64,000 nt of DNA from Tetrapisispora phaffii CBS 4417 (lineage: Eukaryota > Ascomycota > Saccharomycetes > Saccharomycetales > Saccharomycetaceae), in assembly GCF_000236905.1 (NCBI RefSeq), contig NC_016525.1, positions 310,001 to 374,000 of the forward strand, given 5' to 3'. The position numbers were made by a program, and so were the translations under genes. Of the stretch, positions 8,207-20,705 are shown piece after piece. Position 1 is the first letter of the stretch. Each line of letters begins with the position of its first letter. The notes below the pieces were generated by a model. The model saw nothing but the letters and a program-made list of their open reading frames with translations, was not told the origin of the DNA and made no database searches.

Positions 8207-10879
8207 TTAAATCTGAAACATATCTTTAATGAACGAATCTAATTCAATAGGGTTACACTCATTGATTGGGTCATTAAAATCTGTTGAAATATCGTTACTG
8301 TTATTCGAAAATGGCATTTGAGTAAGAATATTCTGAAGAAAATTATCAAAATTAACGTCTGTTTTTCTGTGATAATTGTTCATTTCTTCAGAATTAAAAA
8401 CATTTCCATGCATACGATTGTCAGGCTTAGATTCCATATCTGTTGGTAAGGAAAATTCATTTATATTGAGATTTTCAAGAGACTCTTGTTTAGTACTTTT
8501 TTTTGCAGAATCAGAATCAAAGATCCTATGAGATGAAGGAAGCTTATTAGAATATGTTATATTTATATCAGGGTTTGCTCCAAAGCGACCACTAACTTCA
8601 TCCTTTTCTTTCATGTTAGTATCAAGATTATGGTCATCGGAATGGTCCTTAGCCAAACTTAATGTTTTCAAATTCAGCTTTTCAAAAAGTCTATTTAATA
8701 GGCAATATGTTCTATTTGCTGCCGCACTAGAATCTTTCAGCTCTAGTAAAACGCTCCTACCGATTTCAATCTCATTGACGATGGCGTAGTATTCTTGTGC
8801 TTCTTCTTTGCTCGTAGGATGCACTTGTTGCACATAATATAATAAACCAGCAATAGAAAAAAAAACTGTATATACACCATACCAATAGGCATCCGGTAAT
8901 AAGTTATTCGACATGAGTAGTTGAACCAACTGCATAACATTCCTAGATACCGCTATTGATTTCCTAGCAATTTCATATGGTCCTATATTTGATGGAACTC
9001 TCAAATTCCTTGATAGGTAATGGATAAATGGCCTATATAAAATCAATTGGACCTGTAAATAAGATAGATGTAATAGTTTGTTAGCTCTCTCATATTTTTG
9101 TGGGACATCGACTGCTCCAGGTTTTAACTCGTGGGGCAAACTATCTGCCCACTTCCGCAACTTATTCTCTAATGATATAACGGTATTCTCTGTTATTGAA
9201 CGATTTTTTTTCTTAATGGAATATAATCTCTGCACGATATCTGCTAGAATCAAGTATAACTTGGTGTGATAATTTGCTATGCTAATGCTTGATAATTGTT
9301 GGCCTTCTTGTTCTGAGAGATATCCATTTTCTGTTATACATTCGTCTGAAATTTCAATTGGCAATTCCTGATCAAAGTCGTCTTCGGATAAAGATCTCGG
9401 AAGACCCATCATGGAATTAACGTAGACGTCAAGTTTATATATGGTGTAGAAAATCCTTTTTCTCATCTCAATTTCAATTGGATTTAATGTGGTATTGTTT
9501 GGGTCTACCCTTCGATGATACCCTTCTTTTAAAGCAGCTCTTAGAGCAGCTCCAATATATGAGTAGCAGGTAGTTAATCTTGCTGAACATTGACAAAAAA
9601 ATAATAATATAATAATTGTCTGGATGGAATGTCTTCCTCTTACATTTGTCATGTCAATTAGTTTTCTTGAAGCAATGAAAAACTTATACCCTTCATCCTG
9701 AATCAGAGATGATCGCATTTGAACATCAACAGAGCCCATACCATCAATTAGCTTATATTCGTTAAATTTAGATTTCAAACTTTCATCTAGATAGGTAGCC
9801 CCCACATTTAAATCTTTTGAAAATTTTGAGGTTGAATTTCTATCCTTTTTGTCTTCATAAAATAAAATCCCAACTGCGATGGTCGCATAACACAAGGGTA
9901 AAAACTTTATCTGTTCTTCTGTATAATCATCTGGATCGGTCTCATATAGGGCATCAAGCTTTTTCAAAAAACTAGGTCTATGATAAAATCTGAACAGTAC
10001 ACAACAGTTTTCCCAAGTATAGGATATAAAATGGAGAACGACATTTTTGGGTGGTAAAATTATTTTTATTTCCCTTCCTATTTGGCTGTGAGCTGAATCG
10101 TCTATATTTTCCACAACATCATAGTGAGTTATTGAAGGTGGGACATGACTTGAAATTTTATTTGAACTATTCACTTCGGGTAGTTGCCCATATTGTGATA
10201 AAGTCTCATTTAGAATACTAGTAAATTGCAAACGTAGCCCATCATTCTTATTCTTATTATATAATGCGGCAAACGTTTCTATATCCACCGAGTCTGGATC
10301 TGGCAATTGTTCGAACAAATCAGACAATAAAAATTTATATTTGTCAATTGCTTGTTTTAATTCTTTTGCATCCAAATTTTTCAGCAAGTTAGATTTCCTT
10401 TTATTAGATGACGTACTGGAATTTAAATTTGTCTTTGCAAACGTTAATGTAGATTTACCAAGACCCTCTCTCGAGTTTACTTTTTTTGATGAGTTATTTG
10501 AAGACGTAACAGTTTGGTTTAGTTTTTTACTGAAACCACTAGTATTATGATTGGTGTTATTTTTCTTGACAGGTTGATCATAGCTACATTTATATGAATA
10601 AACAGTGCAATGTATGCATGGGTTTTGCCCATCACATTTTACCTTCTTTTTCCGACACTCATCACAAGCTCTAGTGACCCTCCTTCTCTTTTTCTGCGTC
10701 ACACTAGCAACGTTAGACAACTTATTAGAATTCATATAATTTAATTCAAATTTTTGACTACCATCATTCGACGGGATAGCTTTCAGTTGTATTTGATTTG
10801 AAAAGTCATCTAGTGTAATTCCCTTAACCTCATCCGAAGTCCCCTGCAGTCGTCTGGGACTAACTTTTTTCTGATTCAT
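8207..10879 (-). CDS. ASG1: Asg1-like Zn2Cys6 transcription factor
   Basis: A fungal zinc-cluster regulator of 890 residues from the ATG at 10877-10879; a longer frame starting at TTG was rejected. The DNA-binding domain near residues 70-100 reads ACDECRKKKVKCDGQNPC then CTVYSYKC. It has the six cysteines of the binuclear cluster and is nearly identical to the Asg1 cluster. The middle region is a fungal-specific transcription-factor domain (GREIKIILPPKNVVLHFIS, FRFYHRPSFLKKLDALYETDP, EIEMRKRIFYTIYKLDVYVNSMMGLPRS). S. cerevisiae Asg1 (YIL130W, about 964 residues) activates stress and drug-response genes. This copy has a longer segment before the zinc cluster and lacks the very long Asn tract of the S. 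cerevisiae C-terminus. It is divergent from the forkhead gene, as in S. cerevisiae. Confidence 0.92.
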   Translation of the reverse strand: MNQKKVSPRRLQGTSDEVKGITLDDFSNQIQLKAIPSNDGSQKFELNYMNSNKLSNVASVTQKKRRRVTRACDECRKKKVKCDGQNPCIHCTVYSYKCSYDQPVKKNNTNHNTSGFSKKLNQTVTSSNNSSKKVNSREGLGKSTLTFAKTNLNSSTSSNKRKSNLLKNLDAKELKQAIDKYKFLLSDLFEQLPDPDSVDIETFAALYNKNKNDGLRLQFTSILNETLSQYGQLPEVNSSNKISSHVPPSITHYDVVENIDDSAHSQIGREIKIILPPKNVVLHFISYTWENCCVLFRFYHRPSFLKKLDALYETDPDDYTEEQIKFLPLCYATIAVGILFYEDKKDRNSTSKFSKDLNVGATYLDESLKSKFNEYKLIDGMGSVDVQMRSSLIQDEGYKFFIASRKLIDMTNVRGRHSIQTIIILLFFCQCSARLTTCYSYIGAALRAALKEGYHRRVDPNNTTLNPIEIEMRKRIFYTIYKLDVYVNSMMGLPRSLSEDDFDQELPIEISDECITENGYLSEQEGQQLSSISIANYHTKLYLILADIVQRLYSIKKKNRSITENTVISLENKLRKWADSLPHELKPGAVDVPQKYERANKLLHLSYLQVQLILYRPFIHYLSRNLRVPSNIGPYEIARKSIAVSRNVMQLVQLLMSNNLLPDAYWYGVYTVFFSIAGLLYYVQQVHPTSKEEAQEYYAIVNEIEIGRSVLLELKDSSAAANRTYCLLNRLFEKLNLKTLSLAKDHSDDHNLDTNMKEKDEVSGRFGANPDINITYSNKLPSSHRIFDSDSAKKSTKQESLENLNINEFSLPTDMESKPDNRMHGNVFNSEEMNNYHRKTDVNFDNFLQNILTQMPFSNNSNDISTDFNDPINECNPIELDSFIKDMFQI

Positions 10880-14303
<3,424 letters not shown>

Positions 14304-14801
14304 AGTATTTTTTTTTTGATAATGAAATAATTTACATATACAAGTCTGCCAAACTTATTTGCAAGACTACCTGAGATAGAACTACTAATGAAAAAGAATT
14401 GTCATCATTGAAGCTGCTCTGCAAATGTGCACTCATATTAAAATATAATTTTTGTGAATATAGAAAATGATACAACGATACAACCACATAACTATAAATA
14501 TATATGAATATAATAATGTAGAGATATACTTTTAGACGCTTTAAACAATCTATATAGACATATCTTGAATATTACTATTCAAGATACTGTAACCATCACA
14601 ACGTCGCACTATGAACATTCTTCTGCTTGCAATTGACTGTTTTTTGTAATATTTCAGTTTGAGGAACGCAATTTCCCGTTTAGTGCACTATTTCCAGCGC
14701 CTCCAGTCTATACTCAAAAGTGCGTCTTTTTGTGGTTTATTTGCACAACAACAAACAATGCGAAAAACTCAGAAAATCAACAAATCATAAGTGTGACTGC
14801 A

Positions 14802-14814
14802 ACACCCAAACATT
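14802..14814 (+). promoter_or_regulatory. Rap1-like site
   Basis: ACACCCAAACATT resembles the Rap1 consensus ACACCCRYACAYM, which drives most ribosomal protein genes. It is about 706 bp before the RPL16 ATG, farther than the usual 250-450 bp. It may instead, or also, drive a transcript in between. Confidence 0.4.
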
Positions 14815-14999
14815 ATCAACTTTAATGTTAGTGTGTTTTTGAGAAGTAAAATATTTTTTTAAAAGTTGAATTTGTTCAAAGCGCTTCGTTGTGTCAAGGC
14901 AAATTTATTCAGGTTGTTTTTTATATTTTCAGTGGTTGTACAATGAAGCCTTCAAGTTTTCATTATCACGGTTGTACTTATTATAGGTGTTTCATGAAA

Positions 15000-15185
15000 C
15001 TTTCTGTGGTGGAATGGAAATGTTTGGGCCGACTTTTCTTTTCAATGCTCTGTCCACAGATTTCAGATTACTCTCTAGACTCGTCAACTGGTAGCCTACG
15101 CGGGGTCGGCAGTCTATGCATTAGTGGGGACGGTCCTAGTTGCTGGTCTACTCTCATTGGAAACTCCTTCTAAACTGGACATCTA
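15000..15185 (+). ncRNA. Possible structured RNA upstream of RPL16 (unrecognised)
   Basis: A patch of clearly higher GC content than its surroundings with no believable reading frame. CAACTGG (15085-15091) can pair with CCTAGTTG (15135-15142), with one bulge, enclosing a GC-rich loop. ACA at 15179-15181 is followed by three bases and then AT-rich sequence, as at the 3' end of H/ACA snoRNAs. I could not fold a convincing two-hairpin H/ACA structure and recognise no known snoRNA. Confidence 0.2.
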
Positions 15186-15267
15186 ATTTGTGTGTAAGTT
15201 GAAATTCTTACCATCGGTAATGGTTTGAACTTTCACAGTAATGTCACCATAATTTCCATGTCATCAC

Positions 15268-15355
15268 TCTAAGAGTGATGATATAGTGTATTCTAAACTC
15301 AAGACATGTTTTCAGCACTTAGTAGTTAGGCAGGAATATTCCAGCGCTGAGTAGA
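15268..15355 (+). ncRNA. Possible box C/D snoRNA upstream of RPL16
   Basis: Box C GTGATGA at 15275-15281 and box D CTGA at 15347-15350 are 65 bases apart. TCTA (15268-15271) and TAGA (15352-15355) can close a short terminal stem. The spacing suits a C/D snoRNA. No target in rRNA was verified, and box C is also one arm of a perfect palindrome at 15261-15281, so the match may be accidental. Confidence 0.22.
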
Positions 15356-15519
15356 CAACTAGTCTGTAATTATTCAATTGTCATAATCTGTTTCTTCTTT
15401 AAGCTAGCGAATAGCTCATTTTTAAAAACATATCTATTTAAAAATACCTATATGTAAAGGCATATTAAAATTTATATCTTACAATAGCTGGAAAGAAATT
15501 AACAACCAACCAGGAAGAT

Positions 15520-16632
15520 ATGTCTACTTTTGAACCAGTTGTCGTTATTGATGGTATGTTACAAATTTGTTAATTAGGAATATTAAGCACAAGATCGGAA
15601 ATAAATGTTGGATTAAGATTATAACTAAGTTTCAATATGTGTCTGTCGATACTATATCAGGTTTCAACTCGAGACTCGTGGCAAGGATGATAGGACAAAG
15701 TGAATTAAGAACTGTTTACCAACTGTACTTGCGGAGTGTGATAAGATAGTCGAGAAGAGCTCAATAAATGTGAACCAATCCAAGGTAAAACCACTATTAC
15801 AAGAATTACTCACACTAAATCATTCTTTTATTTTGTCTTCGAAAGGATAAACTTAACGAGTAAAGAGCTGAGGTAAACGTTTGTTCAGAAAAAAGTATTA
15901 CAATATTGGTATTAAAACACTTTCGCTATCATTTGACATGCATATATATATGAACTCATCAAATCCACAGTATTTCTTTTTTTATGTCATTGATTTTAAG
16001 GACTTAATTTACTAACAATCTTTAATAATTATTAATTCTATAATTATTACCATTTCATTACAGGTAAGGGCCATTTAGTCGGTCGTTTAGCTTCTACTGT
16101 TGCCAAGCAATTGTTAAACGGTCAAAAAATCGTCGTTGTCAGAGCTGAAGCTTTGAACATCTCCGGTGAATTCTTCAGAAACAAATTGAAGTACCACGAC
16201 TACTTAAGAAAGGCTACTGCTTTCAACAAGACTCGTGGTCCATTCCATTTCAGAGCCCCATCTAGAATTTTCTACAAGGCTGTCAGAGGTATGGTCTCTC
16301 ACAAAACTGCTCGTGGTAAGGCTGCTATGGAACGTTTAAAGGTCTTCGAAGGTATCCCACCTCCATATGACAAGAAGAAGAGAGTTGTTGTTCCACAAGC
16401 TTTAAGAGTCTTAAGATTAAAGCCAGGTAGAAAGTACACTACCTTATCTAAATTATCTTCCGCTGTTGGTTGGAAATACGAAGATGTTGTTGCCAAGTTA
16501 GAAGAAAAGAGAAAAGTCAGATCTGCTGAATTCTACGCCAAGAAGAAGGCTTTCAACAAGAAGGTTGCTGCTGCCACTGCTGCTTCCGCTGAATCTGAAG
16601 CTGCTAAACAATTAGCCACTTTCGGTTACTAA
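15520..16632 (+). CDS. RPL16: Ribosomal protein uL13 (Rpl16), one intron
   Basis: A large-subunit protein of the cytosolic ribosome (bacterial L13 family). Exon 1 is 15520-15553, encoding [11 protein letters not shown] and the first base of a Gly codon. The intron is 15554-16063. Exon 2 is 16064-16632, starting [18 protein letters not shown]. Joined length is 200 residues against 199 in S. cerevisiae Rpl16A. Typical segments are [44 protein letters not shown]. Codon use is strongly biased to preferred yeast codons (AAG, AGA, GGT, GCT), as expected for a very highly expressed gene. Intron position and phase match the RPL16A/B genes. Its place between FKH1/2 and FLX1 fits both sister loci, so the A or B label is not assigned. 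Confidence 0.97.
15554..16063 (+). other. Spliceosomal intron of RPL16
   Basis: A 510-bp intron: 5' splice site GTATGT at 15554-15559, branch site TACTAAC at 16010-16016, and 3' splice site CAG at 16061-16063 (47 bases after the branch motif). It interrupts the gene after 34 coding bases, typical of yeast ribosomal protein genes. Open stretches inside it are not coding. Confidence 0.96.
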
Positions 16633-17057
16633 TTTAATGATATTAAAAATTAATTATTTTATCATCCACAATTTATTTCTCATAATAACTCTTTTGCAAC
16701 TAAAATTTTTTTATATTATATTTTGGGAGTGTTAATGGTTTACAAATGAGTGAACTGTAACATGTTATATAGGTATAAGTAAAAAAATACAATAGAAATT
16801 TAGTAAATTAAACAAGGCAAATTGAATATAATTTATTTTTTGTAGTTTTATAATTAAAAAGAGAATTCGATATTTTAAAGATAATACTTCTAAATAATAA
16901 TCTCAATCTTGTACAGTAGCCCAACCTAGAAATTAAGATATTACTGTGAATTTCAATAATGCTTAACTGCATTAAATTATATAAGTAAAACTTTAATATG
17001 TACATGAAATTGATACTATGTTCTTACAATTGTTCAATTTGGATACGGAAGTCTTTA
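16633..17057. other. Convergent RPL16 / FLX1 3' region
   Basis: An AT-rich 425-bp gap between the stops of two convergent genes. It presumably carries both polyadenylation regions. TOM7, which lies next to RPL16B in S. cerevisiae, was looked for and not found. Confidence 0.5.
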
Positions 17058-18095
17058 TTATATCCAGTTTCTGAAGTTTTCATAAATGCAAAATGTAATA
17101 CAGGTTGACGGTATTGCTCTTAACAAATTTGCCGATAATCCTGTGTATAATCCAAGCAACCCTTTCTCTTTGAATATATTTTTGGCCAAATTAATCAAGG
17201 TATAATTATGATTCACTGCCTTGAAACTTTGCAAATTAGACTTCAATAATTGGAAAGGGTAAACTGAGGATACTGATAGCATTTTACTTAAAGATGTTAT
17301 GCCAATAATTTCCAAATTTTTTAATTTATACTCGGATTTACTATTGGACTCTTTAGAGTTTAGTTTACCTGATTGAACAAATCTATTATGTGGCAGTGAA
17401 CTGTATTTATATTTAAGTGTATCATATACCATGAAGTATATAGCACCTTGAGAAACTCCTAATACTGCAGGCAATGTACCTCTCCAAAAAGATTTCAAAC
17501 CTTCCTTCTCTAACAAAGTTTTGAAGCCATGGATAATAGAAACATATGATCCTTCTGCATATTTACTTGTTGACATAATCCTTGTTTTCAATACCCAAAT
17601 TGGATTTGTCACTACTGAAGTGATTAAACCACTGATTGCTCCTGCTGATAAATACATAATTGGTGACATTTTTTGATCATGTATTATATTTTCAACGGTA
17701 GAATTTTCCTCTTTCCCTCTATAAAATCCGGCATCTTGAATATTATTCTTATGGTAAACATTATATAATATGTCTTTTGATTGTCTATATAATCCAAAGT
17801 ATAGACCCCATGCAATTGTATTTCCTAGGATATTAATTCCTAATCCTCTATAAATTTCTTTAACAGTCAGTAATTTTCCAAATGGTTTCTTTTCATGCTT
17901 AATAATGTTTTCTAAGACGAGTCTATATCTATTTCGTTTTATGTTGTTTATATTGGGGATTATACCTTGTCCTGTAGCTGATAATTGTAATCTAACTTTT
18001 ATCAAATCTAGTGGATGAACGACGATTGTAGTTATGCAGCCTGTGGTTATCCCTGAAATAAATTCTTTTTGTAAAGGAGATAAATCATAACCCAT
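17058..18095 (-). CDS. FLX1: Flx1, mitochondrial FAD transporter
   Basis: A mitochondrial carrier family (SLC25) protein of 345 residues; S. cerevisiae Flx1 (YIL134W) has 311. It moves FAD or related flavins across the inner membrane. Three carrier repeats are visible through their signatures: HPLDLIKVRLQ (about residues 27-37), NPIWVLKTRIMST (about 163-175) and YPFQLLKSNLQ (about 280-290). The second-repeat PIWVLKTR variant is typical of the folate/FAD carrier branch. A hydrophilic insertion near 105-130 and another near 240-260 account for the extra length. The ATG at 18093-18095 is the first in frame. Convergence with RPL16 is conserved. Confidence 0.9.
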   Translation of the reverse strand: MGYDLSPLQKEFISGITTGCITTIVVHPLDLIKVRLQLSATGQGIIPNINNIKRNRYRLVLENIIKHEKKPFGKLLTVKEIYRGLGINILGNTIAWGLYFGLYRQSKDILYNVYHKNNIQDAGFYRGKEENSTVENIIHDQKMSPIMYLSAGAISGLITSVVTNPIWVLKTRIMSTSKYAEGSYVSIIHGFKTLLEKEGLKSFWRGTLPAVLGVSQGAIYFMVYDTLKYKYSSLPHNRFVQSGKLNSKESNSKSEYKLKNLEIIGITSLSKMLSVSSVYPFQLLKSNLQSFKAVNHNYTLINLAKNIFKEKGLLGLYTGLSANLLRAIPSTCITFCIYENFRNWI

Positions 18096-18480
18096 TCTTA
18101 ATTTATGGTTAGCAATGCATTTGTATTACTCTGATAAAATATCATATAATTGACAACTAAACATTCTTCATAAAAATTCAATTTATGTTGCCCTTTTACA
18201 TTATTTTCGTATTTTTTATATTGATATATACTATTAATGCGCTGCTATATTGGAAAATTAATACTTAATTGCATATTAAATTAAATTTAATGTTTATCGA
18301 TTATCTTTAAATGTATAGATTTTATGTAATCGATATAAACGATGTAAGCGATCATATATTATATTTGTGTTCTTTATCACACTGAGAAAGAGGAGGAAAA
18401 ATTTACAAGATAAATTGTGTTATATTATTGAACCAAAAATGAATATTGATGTCCTGATTTGCTAATGGCATCTCAAATTC
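18096..18480. other. FLX1 upstream / LAT1 downstream region
   Basis: 385 bp of very AT-rich DNA (20% GC by hand count at 18241-18300). In S. cerevisiae the box C/D snoRNA snR68 lies just upstream of FLX1. I searched the same strand for a TGATGA and CTGA pair and saw none, so no snR68 is called here. Confidence 0.5.
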
Positions 18481-19896
18481 TTATAATAGTAATTGTAGTG
18501 GATTTTCTATGATCTTCTTTAATTCACGCATGAATTCACCGGCCTTAGACCCATCGACGACTCTGTGGTCGAAAGTACCAGTGATGGTGATAACGTCTTG
18601 AAAAGAAATACCATTTGGACTTCCGACATCTTCAATGGCTTGTCTCTTTTTTGTACCAATGGCTAAGATAGTTGATTGTGGTGGATTGATAATGGAAGTG
18701 AACATCGATACTGCATCGTTCATACCCAAGTTAGAGATGCAAATAGTACCACCTTGGAATTCTGCTGGTAGTAATTTGTTGATCTTTGCACGTTTCACCA
18801 AATCCTTAACTTCGGTCGAAATTGAGACCAGACCTTTAGCGTTCGCACTTTTAACAATTGGGGTGATTAAACCTGTTTCGGTTGCCACTGCGACGGAGAC
18901 GTCGACATTTTTGAACTGTCTTATAACATTTTCTTGTGGTAACCAGTAAGCGTTGACATCTGGGATTCTTTTTGCTGCCAATGAGATTGCTTTGATCAAA
19001 ATATCATTGATGGATAGCTTGTAGTTGTTCTTGGTCTTGTCAATGGTGTTATCGTTGTTCAAAGATTGTCTCAATTTCAACAGCTTTGAGACTGCGATAT
19101 CTGAGGATACGATGTAGGAAGGAATCGATTGAGTTGATTCCAACAGACGCTTACCGATGATATTTCTCATGGTAGTGATTTCGATATCCTTGTACAGGTC
19201 TGAGACCTGTGCGGATGGGGCTTGTGCAGCTTTTTGAGCAGGAGCCGGAGTGGAAGCAGCGGCAGCAGGGGAAGCGGCGGATTTCTGTTCACTCATAAAC
19301 TTCTCGACGTCAGCCCTGACAATTCTGCCTCTGGGACCGGTACCTGTAATGTCTTTCAAAGCGACCCCGTGGGCCAAGGCGATGTTCTTTGCCAGAGGAG
19401 AAGCGAATATTCTTGTGACATCTGTTCCGGCTGTCTTTTGAGCGGCAGGAGAAGGCTTTTCAGCTGGAGCAGCGTCTGCAGATGACTCTGGTGATTTCTT
19501 CTCCGCTGGAGTTGCGGTGGCAGAGCCAGCGTCTGCGATGTCTGCGATTGTGAAGTCCTTGAAGGCGTCGACATCTTTTTTCTCCTCCACAAAGATCCCG
19601 ATTGGCTTATTGACCGGAATATCCTTTGAGCCATTGGGAACCAAGATTTGAGCCAAATAACCATCGTCTTGGAATTCGAAGTCCATTGTAGCCTTGTCAG
19701 TCTCCACTTCTGCCAAGACCTCGCCGACAGCCAGTTGATCGCCGACGTTCTTTGACCAAGAAGCCAGATTGCCTGAGGTCATAGTAGGGGACAAAGCCGG
19801 CATGTTAATGACTGTGTAACTTGGGTAGGATTTCGAGGCGTATAGCCTAACTAAACTGTTTCTAACGACAGTGCTTCTTGTGACTGCTCTCAACAT
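18481..19896 (-). CDS. LAT1: Lat1, dihydrolipoamide acetyltransferase (E2) of pyruvate dehydrogenase
   Basis: The E2 core of the mitochondrial pyruvate dehydrogenase complex, 471 residues (482 in S. cerevisiae, YNL071W). An N-terminal presequence rich in Arg/Ser spans about residues 1-25. One lipoyl domain spans about 28-105, with the lipoylated lysine at 68 in VETDKATMDF. An Ala/Pro-rich linker is followed by the E1-binding domain at about 164-200 (FASPLAKNIALAHG, GTGPRGRIVRADVE), a second linker, and the catalytic domain from about 230, with the active site HRVVDG (His 444, Asp 448). The 5' half is much more GC-rich than the 3' half and most neighbouring genes, in line with the GC-rich promoter shared with the next gene. 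Confidence 0.96.
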   Translation of the reverse strand: MLRAVTRSTVVRNSLVRLYASKSYPSYTVINMPALSPTMTSGNLASWSKNVGDQLAVGEVLAEVETDKATMDFEFQDDGYLAQILVPNGSKDIPVNKPIGIFVEEKKDVDAFKDFTIADIADAGSATATPAEKKSPESSADAAPAEKPSPAAQKTAGTDVTRIFASPLAKNIALAHGVALKDITGTGPRGRIVRADVEKFMSEQKSAASPAAAASTPAPAQKAAQAPSAQVSDLYKDIEITTMRNIIGKRLLESTQSIPSYIVSSDIAVSKLLKLRQSLNNDNTIDKTKNNYKLSINDILIKAISLAAKRIPDVNAYWLPQENVIRQFKNVDVSVAVATETGLITPIVKSANAKGLVSISTEVKDLVKRAKINKLLPAEFQGGTICISNLGMNDAVSMFTSIINPPQSTILAIGTKKRQAIEDVGSPNGISFQDVITITGTFDHRVVDGSKAGEFMRELKKIIENPLQLLL

Positions 19897-20450
19897 GGTG
19901 TATTTGCGTTGGTGCGTCCTGGGCGAGGGAGGAAGAGCCTCCTACAAATGAGAGTGTTCTGTATGTGTACATTGATATATATATACATGCTTGAAATATG
20001 ATATATCCTAGATTGTTGTGAAACTATTTACGGGGAGGAGTTGCAGCACGCACGGGCGAGTATTAAACACCGCCGCACACAAAAACAATTGCCCGCTGTG
20101 CATGTATAGGAGCCAGACGGCGCATGAGTGATGGTCAAGCAGTAGAGAGTGTATATACAGCAAGGAGTGTTGTGTTTCTGTTCTCAGTGGTTAAATCTGT
20201 TTAGGTTGTTTTCCTAAGCCATTCCCGACCCAGCCGGTAGTTAAACCTAGCCGAGCACTGATAGGAAGGGCCGTGTCAATACGATAACGCATTATACCTC
20301 ATCATTAGAAACATTGTGTTAGGGCTGTTCTTATACTTAAGACGAACCATAAGACGGAGCAGGGGAGTGTGCATGGGGCCTTCGACAGGAAGAACGGAAG
20401 AGCGTGTAACAAGAGTGAGTGTCTTGTATACCAGTGTCATATACATCTAT

Positions 20451-20486
20451 ACACACACACACATATATATATATGTGTGTGTGTGT
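20451..20486. repeat. 36-bp perfect palindrome of (AC)n(AT)n(GT)n
   Basis: Six AC units, twelve bases of alternating AT, then six GT units; the whole 36 bp is its own reverse complement. Alternating purine-pyrimidine sequence of this kind can form Z-DNA or a cruciform under supercoiling. It is probably a microsatellite by origin. Confidence 0.85.
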
Positions 20487-20567
20487 GGGTTGGTGCCGAT
20501 GGCCGTCGAGCCGAAAAATTTGTCTGCGCCGGCGCGCGAAGATGGAGGCCGGGTAGTGTGCGGCGTG

Positions 20568-20705
20568 CGGCGGGTAACAGCGCAGCGCTCCACACCGTCA
20601 CGTGCGCAATCGTTGTTACCCGCCGTCCCCGTGTAATGCCGCCGGGTAACAGTTCCGTCACGTGTTCCACGCAGCGCACACGTGACAAAGCTGTTACCCG
20701 GCGGC
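20568..20705. promoter_or_regulatory. Two tandem palindromic modules of Reb1-type and CACGTG sites
   Basis: Four exact Reb1 cores: CGGGTAA at 20571-20577, TTACCCG at 20616-20622, CGGGTAA at 20643-20649 and TTACCCG at 20694-20700. Three CACGTG cores lie at 20599-20604, 20659-20664 and 20679-20684. Module 1 has 11-bp inverted arms (20568-20578 and 20615-20625) around one CACGTG. Module 2 has 15-bp perfect inverted arms (GCCGCCGGGTAACAG at 20638-20652 and its complement at 20691-20705) around two CACGTG. Reb1 clears nucleosomes at yeast promoters, and CACGTG is bound by Cbf1 or related bHLH proteins. Binding in this species is inferred. Confidence 0.75.

Larger units (their letters stand above)
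14304..15519. other. FKH to RPL16 intergenic region with possible non-coding RNA
   Basis: 1.2 kb. In S. cerevisiae CSM2 occupies the equivalent place on chromosome IX, and it is not recognised here. The region holds a Rap1-like site at 14802, a less AT-rich patch at about 15000-15185 and a box C/D-like arrangement at 15268-15355, each listed separately. An in-frame stretch of about 94 codons at 14889-15173 starts with TTG and has unlikely composition, so it is not called. Confidence 0.5.

Noticed and set aside
15567..15749. 60-codon frame inside the RPL16 intron
   Set aside because: It does not start with ATG and lies between good splice signals; ordinary intron sequence explains it.
18096..18480. 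snR68 snoRNA expected beside FLX1
   Set aside because: No box C (TGATGA) followed by CTGA could be found on the FLX1 strand in this gap.
19222..19664. Open frames of 87-102 codons within LAT1 on both strands
   Set aside because: They are shadows of the Ala/Pro-rich linker and GC-rich codons of LAT1, which is unambiguous in its own frame.
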